From Cylindrotheca closterium (taxonomy: Eukaryota; Bacillariophyta; Bacillariophyceae; Bacillariales; Bacillariaceae): a DNA stretch of 64,000 nt. How positions within the stretch are numbered: position 1 is the stretch's first letter; the number at the start of each line of letters is the position of its first letter. Positions 10,517 to 21,707 of this stretch are shown one piece after another. The notes beneath the pieces are model-generated. The model was not told the origin of the DNA. It did no database searches and saw only the letters and a list, made by a program, of their open reading frames with translations. The stretch is from the NCBI GenBank assembly GCA_933822405.4, contig CAKOGP040002313.1:611364-675363 (forward strand), in the 5' to 3' direction. The position numbers and the translations under genes are program-made.

Positions 10517-10922
10517 TATGGTCGTGGTGAATAAATAGGCAACTCTATTAGAAGCTATCAGTCGCATACAGCAAATAAATTATAAATAGAATGGGAGCAT
10601 TTATCTATCTTGCAACTACAAAAGTGAAATTTCTGTAGCAATTTCACCGACACACAACTCAAACTCCGCCCATACCGTACTGAACAGTATGGTAGTATCT
10701 TCATCCTTGCCCAAATCGATGCGAAATCGACTGTCACAGTCCGACTCACTCGTTTGATTGAATCGACTCAACTTCAAACAGCAATCCGTATCCGACCGTT
10801 GATATTTGCTGTGCAACGAAATGACCGACTGTACCGACAACTCTAAAATTTAAAAGACAAGCAAACAGTGGTAAAGGCAGCAAGATCACAAGGCCTCTAG
10901 GAACACTCAAGTAGTTGAAACC
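10517..10922. other. Intergenic region (406 bp)
   Basis: Lies between two co-oriented genes. No ORF of substance was seen. A short inverted repeat, CCATAC...GTATGG, sits near 10668-10692; it is too weak to call a terminator. Confidence 0.4.
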
Positions 10923-13557
10923 ATGGCGACGACAGATGGGAAGACAAATCTTTCCTCAGCAGCAGCGTCATCGTCTTCGACCCCAGCTGCTGCAACAACC
11001 ACGGAAAAAGAAGTTGGCATTGAGGTGGAAAACAGTTTCAGTGCAGATTCTCCTTATTTTTCATCGTATGTGGAGAATGAAGTGCGTTCTATAAACATTA
11101 TGAATGATACGCTGAGAGATATTGCAGGTAGAACAAAGACCTTTGGAAAATGTGGTGCATTGATGTCGGAAGCTACCCGGCGATTATCACTGGCATGCAA
11201 GCTGAGACGGCCTCTTAGTCCCGAGGAAGAGAAAGAAACTGATGTTCATGCGGAGCGAGTTAGGGAGTTTCAGGTGTTGGAGCGACGTCGCGCTGTCGGA
11301 GAAGATATGGCGAGTCTCCTAGGAGTCATGTCAGAAGTGAGTTGATATATGCAGTTTTCATGAGTACCATCCAGTTTGGGATACTGATTTGATTCGCGCC
11401 CTGTATTTACAGATGTTGGAAGAAATTGCAGATGCCCAAGTGCAAATGTGTCAATCATTCGAGGCTACTTTGGTAACATCATTAGAACATTTCGCCGAGT
11501 TAGAATTGAGGACAGCGAAAACATTGGACAGTACTGCTGAAGAGTCTACAGAATCTGCAGAGCAACTCTTGGGCAAGTACTTGAACGGAAGGCATGCCGC
11601 TGCTCTTAGTTCGAATCTGAATGATATTGATGGTAACGATGCCTGGAACAAGTTTAGTGAGCAAGTGGGAAATCATGGTCAATCTCTGTTGCAACGCTTC
11701 CAAAATCGAAACAAAACAAAAACACCACAGGGTCCCCCCAGGACCGCTTTGTCGCAAGGGATCTCTCGGACTCAAACGTCTACAGCCAGCAAGTCTACGC
11801 CGGTACCGGTGGATCCTGCAGTTCAAATGGCAAGTACGGCTGCCAATCTTAAGTTAACACTTGAACAGGTACGACTTGCACAAGCAACAGCAGAGTTGAA
11901 GAGGTTCCAATTGTTGAAGCATATCGTGGCGCACAAACAGCGCCGGAAGTTTGAAATCGGTGAAAATGTATTGGCCTCGCTTCATGGCATTCGCGCTTAT
12001 TTCCATCACTGTTCCGACTGCGTCAACGGGATTGTCCCGACGATGAATCGGTTCCAGGTTGAGCAACAAACTGCCAGAAACCATCTAGAAAAGAAATTGG
12101 CTCCTTCATGGAGAGCTAGAGAGACTGATATTGAGGGAACAATCGATGGTCTCAAAATGGTAACAAAGAGTTCAGGAATCATTGTTGAAGCTATTGCAAG
12201 TGGTGACAAGAATCTAATTGAAAAGCAGGCTACTAGTCTAGAGGAGATTGAAGACAAGGTCGAGATTTGGAGACTGCCTAGGATGTTGGCAGATTCGACT
12301 CGTTTAAAAAGGGATCCAACACCAGGCGTGTTTGTTGAGGGATGGCTTTATAAGAAAAAGGATCAGCGCCTTACGCTGAATGCATGGAGCAGAAGGTGGT
12401 TCATGATGGATTCAAATGGTATCTACTACTTCCGCGAAAACGAGGAATGGAAGAAGGGCGACGGCCGGGTAAACTTGAAAAAATTGGAAAGGGTCAAGAT
12501 TTGCGATGTTGTTCTTTGTACTGTAAGAGAGGCGCCGAATGAGGGACCGCGATTTTGTTTCGAGGTTCACACTCCAAGCTCCAAACCACTAATGCTTCAA
12601 GCAAGAGGTCCGCTGGAGTACAAGAAATGGGTTGATGGTATCCGAAATGGAATTGAGATACAGCTTGTCAGCGGCAATCAAAATGTTGGTCGAGCGCCCC
12701 CCCCTCGACAATACAACGTTGGAGAAATAAAGAAGAGCACATCCATGTCGTCTCGTGACAACTCTCCCGTAAGAAGCGGTGATGCTGTTGATTTGCCAGA
12801 ATTCCACGATATCGATAACGAGGGGAAGAGAGGAGCTCAAAAGATGGCAAAAAGTACCTTGATTCCTCAGATCATGCAATCGAATAAATTTTGTGCGGAT
12901 TGTGGTGCACCCGACCCAGACTGGGTTTCTTTGAATCTTGGGGTGTTGCTGTGCATTGAATGTAGCGGAGTGCACCGATCTCTTGGAGTGCATGTCAGCA
13001 AGGTCCGCTCTTTGAAGCTAGATGCATTGAGTGAAAGCGAGGGCAAACTAATCGCTGAAATTGGCAATGAGAGAGCAAATAAGATTTGGGAAGGTGGTGT
13101 CGGAATGCAGAAGGGATGGGAGAAGCCTCGCCAAGATTCCGGGCGCAAGGCCAAGGAAGAATGGATTAAAAGCAAGTATCTGTGGCGAGGATTCATTAAT
13201 CACTTAGATAAGGATGGCCAACCTGCAGCAGATGGAGAGGACAAACTTTGTCAGGATATGTTCGAGGCTGCTAAAGGTGGTGACGTTCTTGGGATTGCCA
13301 ACGCGCTCGCACGTGGAGCAAATGCATCCTGGCAAAATCCAGAGGAAAATGGCCAGACTGGACTACATGTTTGTGCATTGCTGAAAGCTGGGGAGAACAA
13401 AGATGATTGGAAGGCAATAGAATGTGCAGAGCTGTTGCTGCAAAACGGAGCCAAGATGGATATTAGAGATAAGGATTCCCGTGCTGTTTTGGATATCGCA
13501 ATGATTAAGAGTGCGGAATTGGATATGATTGAATACTTGACATTGAAGTCATCATAG
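10923..13557 (+). CDS. ArfGAP with BAR-like, PH and ankyrin regions (ACAP/ASAP-type)
   Basis: Two exons, 10923-11336 and 11413-13557 (intron 11337-11412, GTGAGT...CAG), 852 aa. ArfGAPs stimulate GTP hydrolysis on Arf GTPases during vesicle budding and actin remodelling. In order: a coiled BAR-like region (about 40-430); a PH domain starting at [14 protein letters not shown] and ending at the YKKWVDGI helix; an ArfGAP zinc finger [20 protein letters not shown] followed by [14 protein letters not shown] with the catalytic Arg in HRSLGVH; and C-terminal ankyrin-like repeats ([15 protein letters not shown]...). This order matches animal ACAP/ASAP and plant AGD1-4. With the DENN-ENTH gene and the DPF protein next door, the region is rich in membrane-traffic genes, though clustering is probably chance. 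Confidence 0.88.
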
Positions 13558-13698
13558 GACGGATTAATGGGATGGTTAAATCACGACTCGTTTAATTGTC
13601 CGAACTTTATTTTTGTTAAAAAAAGATGTGGGCTTGATACAATGGGATATTTGGAATCTAGGCATATATATTAGACTCTCAAAGTGGGTGGCAAACGA

Positions 13699-15282
13699 TT
13701 AAACATCGGCCTGGTCATCGTCGGAATCATCATCCAGGTACTCCACTTCAATCGCCACCTCTTCCTGTGCAAGAGGGGCCTTTCTTGGGGGTGAACTGGG
13801 TGGTTTCCTTTGTTGTGATAACTCTTTTTTTGGCACAAGTGGTGCCGGTGCAGCAAAATCGTTGGAAAAGGCATCGGCTGGGAATGCTGCAAAATCCGCA
13901 AAATCTGCGGGTTCATTGGATGCAAATGGATCAAAGACTTCGGAGGAATCAGCTGCTTCCAAAGGTGGGTCAGGTGCATCAGCGCCTTTGTCATTTTTCT
14001 CCGTTGATACTTCTTTGGTTGCAGTTTGCGGTGCTTCGGTTACTACAGGCTCCGCAGGTTCTACAGGTTCAGCGACTTCCGCTACAGGTTCGACATCTTC
14101 CGTAACGGGCTCTGCAGCCTCCGCTACCTCGATGCTTTCTGCTGCTGGTTCTTCTTTCACATTCTCCGGTTTAGATTCCACATTCTCTGGCTCCTCGGAA
14201 TTTTCAGCTGGAGTTTCAGTTGCAGCTGCGTCTCCTTCCGTTGGGCTCTCGCCAGCCTCGACAGATTTTTCTGCTTGAGCAGGAGCTTCTTCCTTCTTGG
14301 CAAACAAGGAACTAAATTTCTGTGAAGCCGCCGCCATACTTTCACCCACCCCACCAAAGACAGCCGTTGCCTCCTCTTTAATGTCGTTTGCAATGTCTTC
14401 TAGACTCATCTTTTGCATGGCGTCTTGAAAAGCAGAAACTTGATTGTCAGACTCTTGCACAAAGCCGTCTGCGACCACTTCCGAGACAGCATCTCGGCCT
14501 GGACTTGATCGATTTGTCGCAGTACTCATACCAGTGCTGTATGCTCCCGAATCAAAACTTTGATCCATGCCCTTATCGTGTTCCGGACTTTCTGGTATTG
14601 CTTTTGATCGTCGTTGATTACGTGCCGAGCGAGCTGGGCTTCCAGGTGACGAAAGGCCTGAAATATTGGATTGCTCATCATCATTATTGTCAGTAGAAAG
14701 TTTTGGATGAACATCTTTTGGTATGCTGGCTGAATCTGATACTTGTAGAGAGGAGTACTCTGAGGGTCTCGTTGCATTACCAGCCGATTGCGGGAAACGA
14801 CGCCTTGAACTAAGTTCTGTGGAAAGCTTTTTGCCTTCCTTTTCCGACACGGCATCATCAAAAGCATCCCCCAATAGCGCATCAGAATTCGTGGAATCGG
14901 GAGACTTTGGATCGCTCTTTTTTGCTGGTTGCTGATACTTTTGATAAGTAGGCAGTTTCTTTGGACGAGCTGCGTGTTTTTGTCCCATCATGGCAAATTT
15001 ACTCTTTGTGGATACTGGTCGTCGAGTTGTGGAAGCTTCGCCACCAGAATTGTTGGAAGCTGTTTTCGAAGTGGCACTGGTTGCTGCATTTGATGAAGAA
15101 TTGTTCGTCGTTGCTACGCCCGCTCCTTCAATTTTCTTCTCTTCAACGTTCTTGAAAGATCGCCGTGCAGGAGAAGCCGTTGGTTTGTATGGTTGTTGTT
15201 GCTTTTCCAACACGGCTTGTTCACGTTCACGCCACATATCAGCCACGCTTTTACGCTTCACGGGCTGTTCTGCTTCTGACAT
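13699..15282 (-). CDS. Disordered acidic protein with DPF and Phe-rich endocytic-like C-terminus
   Basis: Single exon, 527 aa, ATG at 15282. No folded domain is recognised. The N-terminus is basic with a helix (ADMWREREQAVLEKQQQ); the middle is Ser/Asn-rich and then strongly Glu/Ala/Pro/Val-rich with near-repeats of EPVxE. Near the end are DPF (SSEVFDPFASNEP) and an alternating run ADFADFAAFPADAFSNDF, then a proline/basic patch and an acidic tail. DPF and FxDF-like motifs bind the AP2 ear in endocytic accessory proteins, so a trafficking adaptor is possible but unproven. It is convergent with the ArfGAP gene (141 bp between stops) and divergent from the PrsW-like gene. Confidence 0.7.
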   Translation of the reverse strand: MSEAEQPVKRKSVADMWREREQAVLEKQQQPYKPTASPARRSFKNVEEKKIEGAGVATTNNSSSNAATSATSKTASNNSGGEASTTRRPVSTKSKFAMMGQKHAARPKKLPTYQKYQQPAKKSDPKSPDSTNSDALLGDAFDDAVSEKEGKKLSTELSSRRRFPQSAGNATRPSEYSSLQVSDSASIPKDVHPKLSTDNNDDEQSNISGLSSPGSPARSARNQRRSKAIPESPEHDKGMDQSFDSGAYSTGMSTATNRSSPGRDAVSEVVADGFVQESDNQVSAFQDAMQKMSLEDIANDIKEEATAVFGGVGESMAAASQKFSSLFAKKEEAPAQAEKSVEAGESPTEGDAAATETPAENSEEPENVESKPENVKEEPAAESIEVAEAAEPVTEDVEPVAEVAEPVEPAEPVVTEAPQTATKEVSTEKNDKGADAPDPPLEAADSSEVFDPFASNEPADFADFAAFPADAFSNDFAAPAPLVPKKELSQQRKPPSSPPRKAPLAQEEVAIEVEYLDDDSDDDQADV

Positions 15283-15597
15283 GGTTATGCCTGACTTCCT
15301 CTCTGCTGCGAAACTATTGTTGCACTATTCACCGAAAGTAAGAAAAAGGGGCATCAAAAAGTTCAGTAAATTTTTGTCGGAAAGGACATCTTGAATCTTG
15401 TTGGTGGCAAGTCGTGTCGGCTCTCAGAGGTGCCGCTTGAATTATGAACATCCAATGTCGCCGGCTGGCTCCCTAGTTATTCGCGCAGGCAGGACTATTC
15501 AGAGTACAAAGGATCTCATGTGCGACCGTTGAAAATCCCCTTTTGCACGTGTCCAACAAGCTTGGTCGGTGCGGGAAAAGTCGAATGGTAAGATTCT
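15283..15597. other. Divergent intergenic region (315 bp)
   Basis: Shared upstream region of the DPF-bearing protein (-) and the PrsW-like gene (+). No ORF or repeat of note was seen. Confidence 0.4.
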
Positions 15598-17709
15598 ATG
15601 GTTTTTTGTGACAAGATCAGCGATTTGAAATCCAGAGTCAGACGTTATCAGTTGCAACAGTTCCGCCATTCGATCCATTCTACGGTTGGATGCACCATGC
15701 GTCACTACAAAGAAGACCTGAACTACGAATCCTTTAGTACCGATGATGCCAACAATAATTTTAGAGGGTTCACCTCCTCCATCAACGGCATGTTTGTCGA
15801 TCCAGAACAAGAACGAGTTGATTGTTGTTCCGTTGCATGCTGTGGAACTTTGCAAGCGGACCGGAATCGATACATGGTAACTGGAGTCAAGCCTCCCAGT
15901 TGCTTTCGACGATTTCTTCTGCATATTGTACTTCCGTGTTGGATATTTGGGCTTGCAACATTTTGTGCTTTGAATATCAACGAGCATTGGCTGAATGAGA
16001 TCTTTAGCACTGGGTTCATATTTATCCTATTTTCATACTTCATACTTCAGTGTTTCAAAGGAAGTATGAAGCGGAAACAAGTAAGAAAGGAGTTGCTTTG
16101 GAGCAAGCATGAATTGTTCACAACTGGGATGTTTCGAATGCGCCACTCTGATGAGGATTCAACAGTTGAATCCATTGACGAACAAAGACTTCACCGAAAA
16201 TCACCTGAATATTTCATGGGGCAGTCAATGTCTGATATCAACCAGGCTCATGGTTTGTGTGGGTTTTATAGAAATGATTTTCCGGACGGCATGAAGTCCA
16301 TTGAAGGTGATGACATTCACTTTTGCCGAAAGATCTTCAAATGCTTTTCCAATGCTTGCTGTGGAATAGTACTTTGTCGGCAGCTTCAGCTCTGCGGGAC
16401 GTGCGCCTTGGCTCAAGAAGGTCGAGAGCTTGAAACAATTTTGCACCCCGGTTACCATCGCATTGACTACATTTCCATGCAGCCAATGATGGACTATTAT
16501 CCAGCCATTTACGACCACAGACATGGAAATGCCAACTACTCAATTTGGGGTCGATTGTCACAATTTTCAAAAGAGTTAATTCAAACAAGCTTTGTGGTCC
16601 TTCTCTGTCTTTTCGGATGGAGTCTTCTTGCTGATAAAGTGAATCATGATTTCCGGCCATGGAACTACGTGGTTTGTATTGCCACTCTTGTTCAGGCGAC
16701 AATTTTGATGACAATCATTTGCTGGAGATCCACCGAAGACATCTCTGTTGATGCGCTGCTTAAATATGCGGCATGTGGATTCTGTCTCAGCACCACAATG
16801 GCAATCTTCTTTGAGCTCTTGATCGGGTTGACAATACGCGCGGTAATGTCCATGGTGTTTGAGCTCTCTGGAGTCACAAAAGTACAAAGCAATAGTTACA
16901 GCATGGGTGGATTCTCGTCCAATTTTGGAGCTGACATCTTCTGGTCCTTGCAAGAATCATCAGGGAACTCATACAGTGATTACTTGCAAGTCTATGGGAA
17001 CGATCATCCAATCATGTACACGCTGTACCTTGCGTTCAAGTCATACGTTCTGGCTGCAATGGTCGAAGAATTATGCAAATACTATGGATTCAAAATGGTG
17101 GAACACCCAGACTTCATGTCAAAGAATGAGTTGGAAGATGCTTTAAGATATAGCTACAAAGAAGATTCAGACCATCAAACACAAAAGCAGCAGGCATCAT
17201 TCCCGAGGCAGGATCGAGGACTGCGATCCAAAGGCTCAACAATCACAATGGCGATGATTGCTGCAAGTTTAGGATTCACATGCTGTGAAAATTTGGTCTA
17301 CATCTTTGTATACGGAGACATGACCTTGGGGAACCAGATCTATATTCTCGTTCTCCGATCACTTCTCCCGGTCCACCCCATTGCAGCTGCTTTGCAAAGT
17401 GTCAAAGTGTGCGAACGCGAATTGGAAGGAAAGAAAATAGGACTCTCTGCAGTGATTCTGCCAGGACTTATTTTCCACGGAACCTACGATTTTCTTCTCC
17501 TGTGGATTGATTTCTTGTCCAACCGAAACGGTAGCTATACAGCAGGAGACGACGCCGAAGGGGTTGAATTAAATTGGTCAGATTTCACTGCGTTGGGGTT
17601 CGGTTTTGCGACCATTGTTGTTGGTTTCATATACTTTGTTCGTCAACGAAGGAAACAACTCGTGAGGCTGTCTAGAATAGACTCCCGCCATCAATCTGGA
17701 ATCATATAG
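15598..17709 (+). CDS. PrsW-like intramembrane protease family protein
   Basis: Single exon, 703 aa; an in-frame ATG at 15697 is an alternative start. PrsW proteins are multi-pass glutamic-type membrane proteases related to the CPBP/Abi group; bacterial PrsW cleaves anti-sigma factors. The family hallmarks appear in order in the C-terminal half: MVEELCKYYGF (EExxK-like), then ASLGFTCCENLVYIF, RSLLPVHPIAAALQ, and LIFHGTYDFLLL. Several TM helices surround them. The N-terminal half has two TM helices (residues about 104-150), a Cys-rich stretch (CSNACCGIVLCRQLQLC) and no recognised domain. The catalytic-type Glu, His and Asp are all present, so activity is plausible; the substrate is unknown. 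Confidence 0.78.
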   Translation: MVFCDKISDLKSRVRRYQLQQFRHSIHSTVGCTMRHYKEDLNYESFSTDDANNNFRGFTSSINGMFVDPEQERVDCCSVACCGTLQADRNRYMVTGVKPPSCFRRFLLHIVLPCWIFGLATFCALNINEHWLNEIFSTGFIFILFSYFILQCFKGSMKRKQVRKELLWSKHELFTTGMFRMRHSDEDSTVESIDEQRLHRKSPEYFMGQSMSDINQAHGLCGFYRNDFPDGMKSIEGDDIHFCRKIFKCFSNACCGIVLCRQLQLCGTCALAQEGRELETILHPGYHRIDYISMQPMMDYYPAIYDHRHGNANYSIWGRLSQFSKELIQTSFVVLLCLFGWSLLADKVNHDFRPWNYVVCIATLVQATILMTIICWRSTEDISVDALLKYAACGFCLSTTMAIFFELLIGLTIRAVMSMVFELSGVTKVQSNSYSMGGFSSNFGADIFWSLQESSGNSYSDYLQVYGNDHPIMYTLYLAFKSYVLAAMVEELCKYYGFKMVEHPDFMSKNELEDALRYSYKEDSDHQTQKQQASFPRQDRGLRSKGSTITMAMIAASLGFTCCENLVYIFVYGDMTLGNQIYILVLRSLLPVHPIAAALQSVKVCERELEGKKIGLSAVILPGLIFHGTYDFLLLWIDFLSNRNGSYTAGDDAEGVELNWSDFTALGFGFATIVVGFIYFVRQRRKQLVRLSRIDSRHQSGII

Positions 17710-17854
17710 TGGAGTGAATGAATCAATCAATCCGTCCACATTCCCCTGGTGATGAATAAATTAGAGATACATAGTAGAAATCAAGTAGTATACACTAAAC
17801 TTCAATACGACTATCTACAACAATCTGTTGTTCGACATCGTCTCAAAATTCTAT

Positions 17855-19714
17855 CTATCTTGCGCGGCCCTCCTCCATGGTGTTAAACCTGCTGGACGGC
17901 AAACGCGAATCACTATTCCTTCTTCGAACTGCTGGATTGCGAGACGCATCCGTCCTGCGACGACGAAGGCGGCGCTCACTGCTTCGAAGGATCTGAAGCA
18001 AACTGACGACTTCATGGTGCAAATGTGTTCGGGAGGCATCGCGAATTCGAACATGCTGAAGTCGCGGGGTACTGCGATCTCGTGCTTGTGCCGCACGATC
18101 CAATGCATCTGGAATATCCATACGACAAACAGGACAGGTTCTGGCCTGTCGAAGCCAATCACGGCAACACTGTTTGTGAAACACATGATTGCACTCTGTG
18201 GCTACAATTTCTTCGGCAGCAGTAAACTTTTCCATACAGATGCAGCATTCCGTTGGATAATAACGCGGAAAACCATCAAAATCTACTCCCCGGAGGCGGT
18301 CAACGGTCCCAGAAGGTGCACTCATTGCCGTGGGGAATGTGAATTGATTTTGCGACTGATTGTCCGCGGATGGTGTGTATCCATTCCAAGTAAGGAGAAT
18401 TGCCACGACGCAAAAGGGTATTAGATACCCAAATGTAAGTGTAGCCCAGGCCGCACTCGAGAGATACACAAACGCCGCGCTGGCCTGAAAGAGTTCTGGA
18501 GCAGAATTACGGCAGGTAGTCTTGTCTTGAAATACAATACAATCCACTCCCATACGGAGGACTAGCAAGGCGTACGCCAAATAAGCAAAGTTGTAGGTAA
18601 TCACACGACATGGAATTCCCTGGTTCGAGTTGGCGTCCCATCGAAAGAAAAGTCTCATGATATCGGAACGAAAGACATCCAAAACCAACTGAAATGTAAC
18701 CAGCCAATAGTATGTGCGCAGAGGAAGATCACATGCCTGTTCGACTGTCACTGCATAAGCGCTCGTCAAGAGTACCCAGCACAACAAAATGGCAAACAAA
18801 AGTAGACTAAAGACCAATGCCACCAACGTAATGATGGTTTGGAAGCGGCTATTGATTTGCGTCCAACGTTCCATGGCATGCTCCGATGATTCGAGAGGTC
18901 CAGCATTGTCCGCACCATCTCGATTTTCAAGTTCTTCCAACGAGTCATTTGGGTTGGTACTATCCGCAGGTGAACGTCGTGAGGACAGTTGTTCGTCTCG
19001 AATGACACGCGGAGATGCATACAAAAAGGAGACGTTGGGTGGTTGACTCGTATGATGTGGTGAGGAAGTTGCGGATAAGGAACCTCGTGGGGGGATTTCA
19101 ATTTGGCCGGTAGTGCTGGATCTACTTCCATGGTGGTTGGATCTCGGAAAGGGCCACCACCTCTGTTGTCGATTTGCATTTCGTGCATTCTCAACCCGCA
19201 GGTATCTACGATGTCGCTCTGGTGCCGAGACTGCCTGTTGAAAGAGCCAATTGCGTATTCTTACTTCATCGGGTTCCGACAGAGATCGTTGTCGAAGTCG
19301 TTCGGAAGCGGTAGAGTCATTGGTCGAAACAATTTGTGGCAAGCTTTCCCTGAGTATTCGCTCATGCTGCGGAGTTGCTGGCGATGTGTCCTTTGAAGTA
19401 CTGCTGACACTGCGTGTGCTGTCTCTGGTAAGGCGCTCATCCATCCAATTGTCATCCATATCGATCGATGGAGCAGTATCTAGACACAGAATTGGGCTTC
19501 TTGGAACTTGATGTATACTGCCATGTTCATCTTCTCTTGATTGAATCCACTGACGGACCGCTGCCATTCCTTGATCCAAGGAATTAGTGAGTTCTCCTTC
19601 TGGTATAGTAGAACCGTCGTTTTCCACAGGAGGTTGCGACGTTGATATTCGCCGACTTCCATTCCGAGATCTCGAATGCCTCCTGTTTCGATTTTGGGCA
19701 GTATTGTTGTGCAT
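17855..19714 (-). CDS. RING-H2 transmembrane E3 ubiquitin ligase
   Basis: Single exon, 619 aa, ATG at 19714. After about 275 disordered Ser/Arg-rich residues come several membrane helices (FQTIITLVALVFSLLLFAIL; YYWLVTFQLVLDVF; AYLAYALLVLRMG; ATLTFGYLIPFCVVAILL). A RING-H2 finger follows: CCICMEKF...VATECNHVFHKQCCRDWL...CPVCRMDI, giving a C3H2C3 ligand set. Such proteins recruit E2 enzymes to ubiquitinate membrane or cytosolic targets. The C-terminal 120 residues are Arg-rich and unstructured. It is convergent with the PrsW-like gene, with 145 bp between stops. Confidence 0.85.
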   Translation of the reverse strand: MHNNTAQNRNRRHSRSRNGSRRISTSQPPVENDGSTIPEGELTNSLDQGMAAVRQWIQSREDEHGSIHQVPRSPILCLDTAPSIDMDDNWMDERLTRDSTRSVSSTSKDTSPATPQHERILRESLPQIVSTNDSTASERLRQRSLSEPDEVRIRNWLFQQAVSAPERHRRYLRVENARNANRQQRWWPFPRSNHHGSRSSTTGQIEIPPRGSLSATSSPHHTSQPPNVSFLYASPRVIRDEQLSSRRSPADSTNPNDSLEELENRDGADNAGPLESSEHAMERWTQINSRFQTIITLVALVFSLLLFAILLCWVLLTSAYAVTVEQACDLPLRTYYWLVTFQLVLDVFRSDIMRLFFRWDANSNQGIPCRVITYNFAYLAYALLVLRMGVDCIVFQDKTTCRNSAPELFQASAAFVYLSSAAWATLTFGYLIPFCVVAILLTWNGYTPSADNQSQNQFTFPTAMSAPSGTVDRLRGVDFDGFPRYYPTECCICMEKFTAAEEIVATECNHVFHKQCCRDWLRQARTCPVCRMDIPDALDRAAQARDRSTPRLQHVRIRDASRTHLHHEVVSLLQILRSSERRLRRRRTDASRNPAVRRRNSDSRLPSSRFNTMEEGRAR

Positions 19715-20477
19715 CTTTGCGGATGCGTTTTGTTGTGTAACTCCCTAGTGAACCCACAGCGACAACTCTTAATTTTCACCTCCAAGCCGTCTAGTCCGAA
19801 GAAAATGCCAAACAAGGAAGCACTCGTTGCCTCTATCTTGTGTGTATGCGTGGGTGTCACACTTTGGTTTTGAGGAACCTTCTTCTCGTGAGTTGATTCA
19901 ACGATCCATCGATCCGTTGAGTGACAGGGGAACTTTTTTCGGTGTCCCCATATTCCTTTTCCGTCATTTCCCCTTATTTAATGGCAGGTCAATGTTTGAT
20001 TGGTCTACGTCCTTCTTCCGTGCACAATGTACTGCGACTGAATCACGATATGTCCGATCGTTTGGTTTTGAGACCATGGCTGGTTCCGCAAACTTTCAAA
20101 TTTGCAGTGGGGTATTCGCTACCGGTACTGTAGACTGACACTGCCACTCGAAGGCTGATTGTTTCCTATACATTATCTTTGGAAATAGATCTGCTAGTTT
20201 CTGCAAAAGTTCGCTAGAGCTATCTACACAAGGTACGGTTTTAGACATGCTTTTGTATCTTCCCATTTGCAATGGATAGGAAGAAAGTAGGATTGCTTTA
20301 CTGTTGGAGGGAGATGGTTTGAGTAAGATGAACCACAAGGAGCTTGTATTTCTCACCATTGCTATTTTTCGCATTGTTGGGTGTATGGTTAACGATTTTA
20401 GTCGCTACTGAAAGGTATCCGAAAAGGAGATCCAATCGTAGTTTTGGCGTTCCCACTCTTACAACAACAATACCAAG
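19715..20477. other. Divergent intergenic region (763 bp)
   Basis: Lies upstream of both the RING-H2 gene (-) and PP1 (+). Frames of about 100 codons occur on the plus strand (e.g. 19827-20138), but they have no recognisable domain and overlap the 5' side of the RING gene. I see no gene, tRNA or repeat. Confidence 0.45.
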
Positions 20478-21707
20478 ATGTCAGCACAAGATGATCGATG
20501 GATCGATGGCATGATCGATATGCTGTTAAGCGCCAGAAATAAGAAACCAGGAACACCAGTCGATCTGTCAGTACAAGATGCCACGCAGCTATGCAATCAA
20601 TCACGAGAAGTTTTTATGCAACAACCTATGCTGTTAGAATTAGGGGCACCAATCAAGATTTGTGGTGATATCCATGGTCAATATACGGATCTGTTGCGTC
20701 TCTTCGAATACGGAGGCTTTCCACCAGAGGTAGGTTCAATGAATGCATGCATGGTGCTCGGTGGAGTTGCGTAGTGTTGAGGATCGAGTTTCAAATGTTT
20801 GCATTGCATTGCAATGGATGGGGCTGGTTGTAACGACTTGTGTATGATTCCTTGATGAACCTTCGTATGCTGATATATATCATATTCCGACGTTATCATC
20901 ACAGGCCAACTACGTATTCTTGGGAGATTATGTAGATCGTGGGAAGCAATCATTGGAGGTTGTTTGTCTGCTATTTGCTTACAAGATCAAGTATCCAGAG
21001 AACTTTTTCCTCTTGAGAGGCAATCACGAGTGCGCTGGAATCAACCGTATCTATGGGTTTTACGATGAATGCCGCCGCCGGTTCTCTGTAAAGATGTGGA
21101 AACAATTTTGTAATACATTCAATTGCTTGCCGTGTTGTGCAGTGATTGACGACAAGATCATTTGTATGCATGGAGGTCTTTCGCCTGAACTATCGCAGAT
21201 GGAACAAATTGCTAATATTCCTCGGCCTTGTGATGTTCCTGATACCGGTCTCTTGTGTGATATTTTGTGGGCTGATCCAGATCCCAGTATCACGGTAAGT
21301 TTGAGCTCTTGATTGAATCGAATCGAATCAGTCTTTGTCTCTTGCGCGGTTCATAAACTAATATCTTTCTTTGAAAAATATAGGGTTGGGGTGAGAATGA
21401 TCGTGGTGTTTCATTCACCTTTGGAGGAGATGTAGTGCGTCAATTCCTCCGCCGTCACGATTTAGATTTGGTAGTGAGGGCACATCAAGTGGTGGAGGAT
21501 GGTTATGAATTCTTTGCTGGGCGGGAGCTTGTAACAGTATTCTCAGCGCCAAATTACTGTGGTGAATTCGATAATGCTGGGGCTATGATGACTGTGGATG
21601 ATACACTGATGTGCTCCTTCCAGATTTTGAAACCAGCAAGTGCTGCCCAACAAAGGGGGTATGGTGGTGGTGGTGGTGGTCGACAGGCAACGCCGGGAAG
21701 AAGGTAA
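20478..21707 (+). CDS. PPP1C: Serine/threonine protein phosphatase PP1 catalytic subunit
   Basis: Three exons, 20478-20729, 20905-21294 and 21384-21707 (introns 20730-20904 and 21295-21383, both GT-AG), 321 aa, the usual PP1 length. Metal-binding and catalytic motifs are intact: [27 protein letters not shown], and [16 protein letters not shown] near the end. PP1 opposes many kinases and acts through RVxF-type partner proteins. The C-terminus is a Gly-rich tail ([16 protein letters not shown]). PP1 reverses spindle-checkpoint phosphorylation in other eukaryotes, so its position just upstream of MadBub is notable, though probably coincidental. Confidence 0.96.

Noticed and set aside
19827..20138. 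Frame of about 103 codons upstream of PP1
   Set aside because: Non-ATG start by position, no hydrophobic or domain pattern, mixed composition; likely chance in a long intergenic region.
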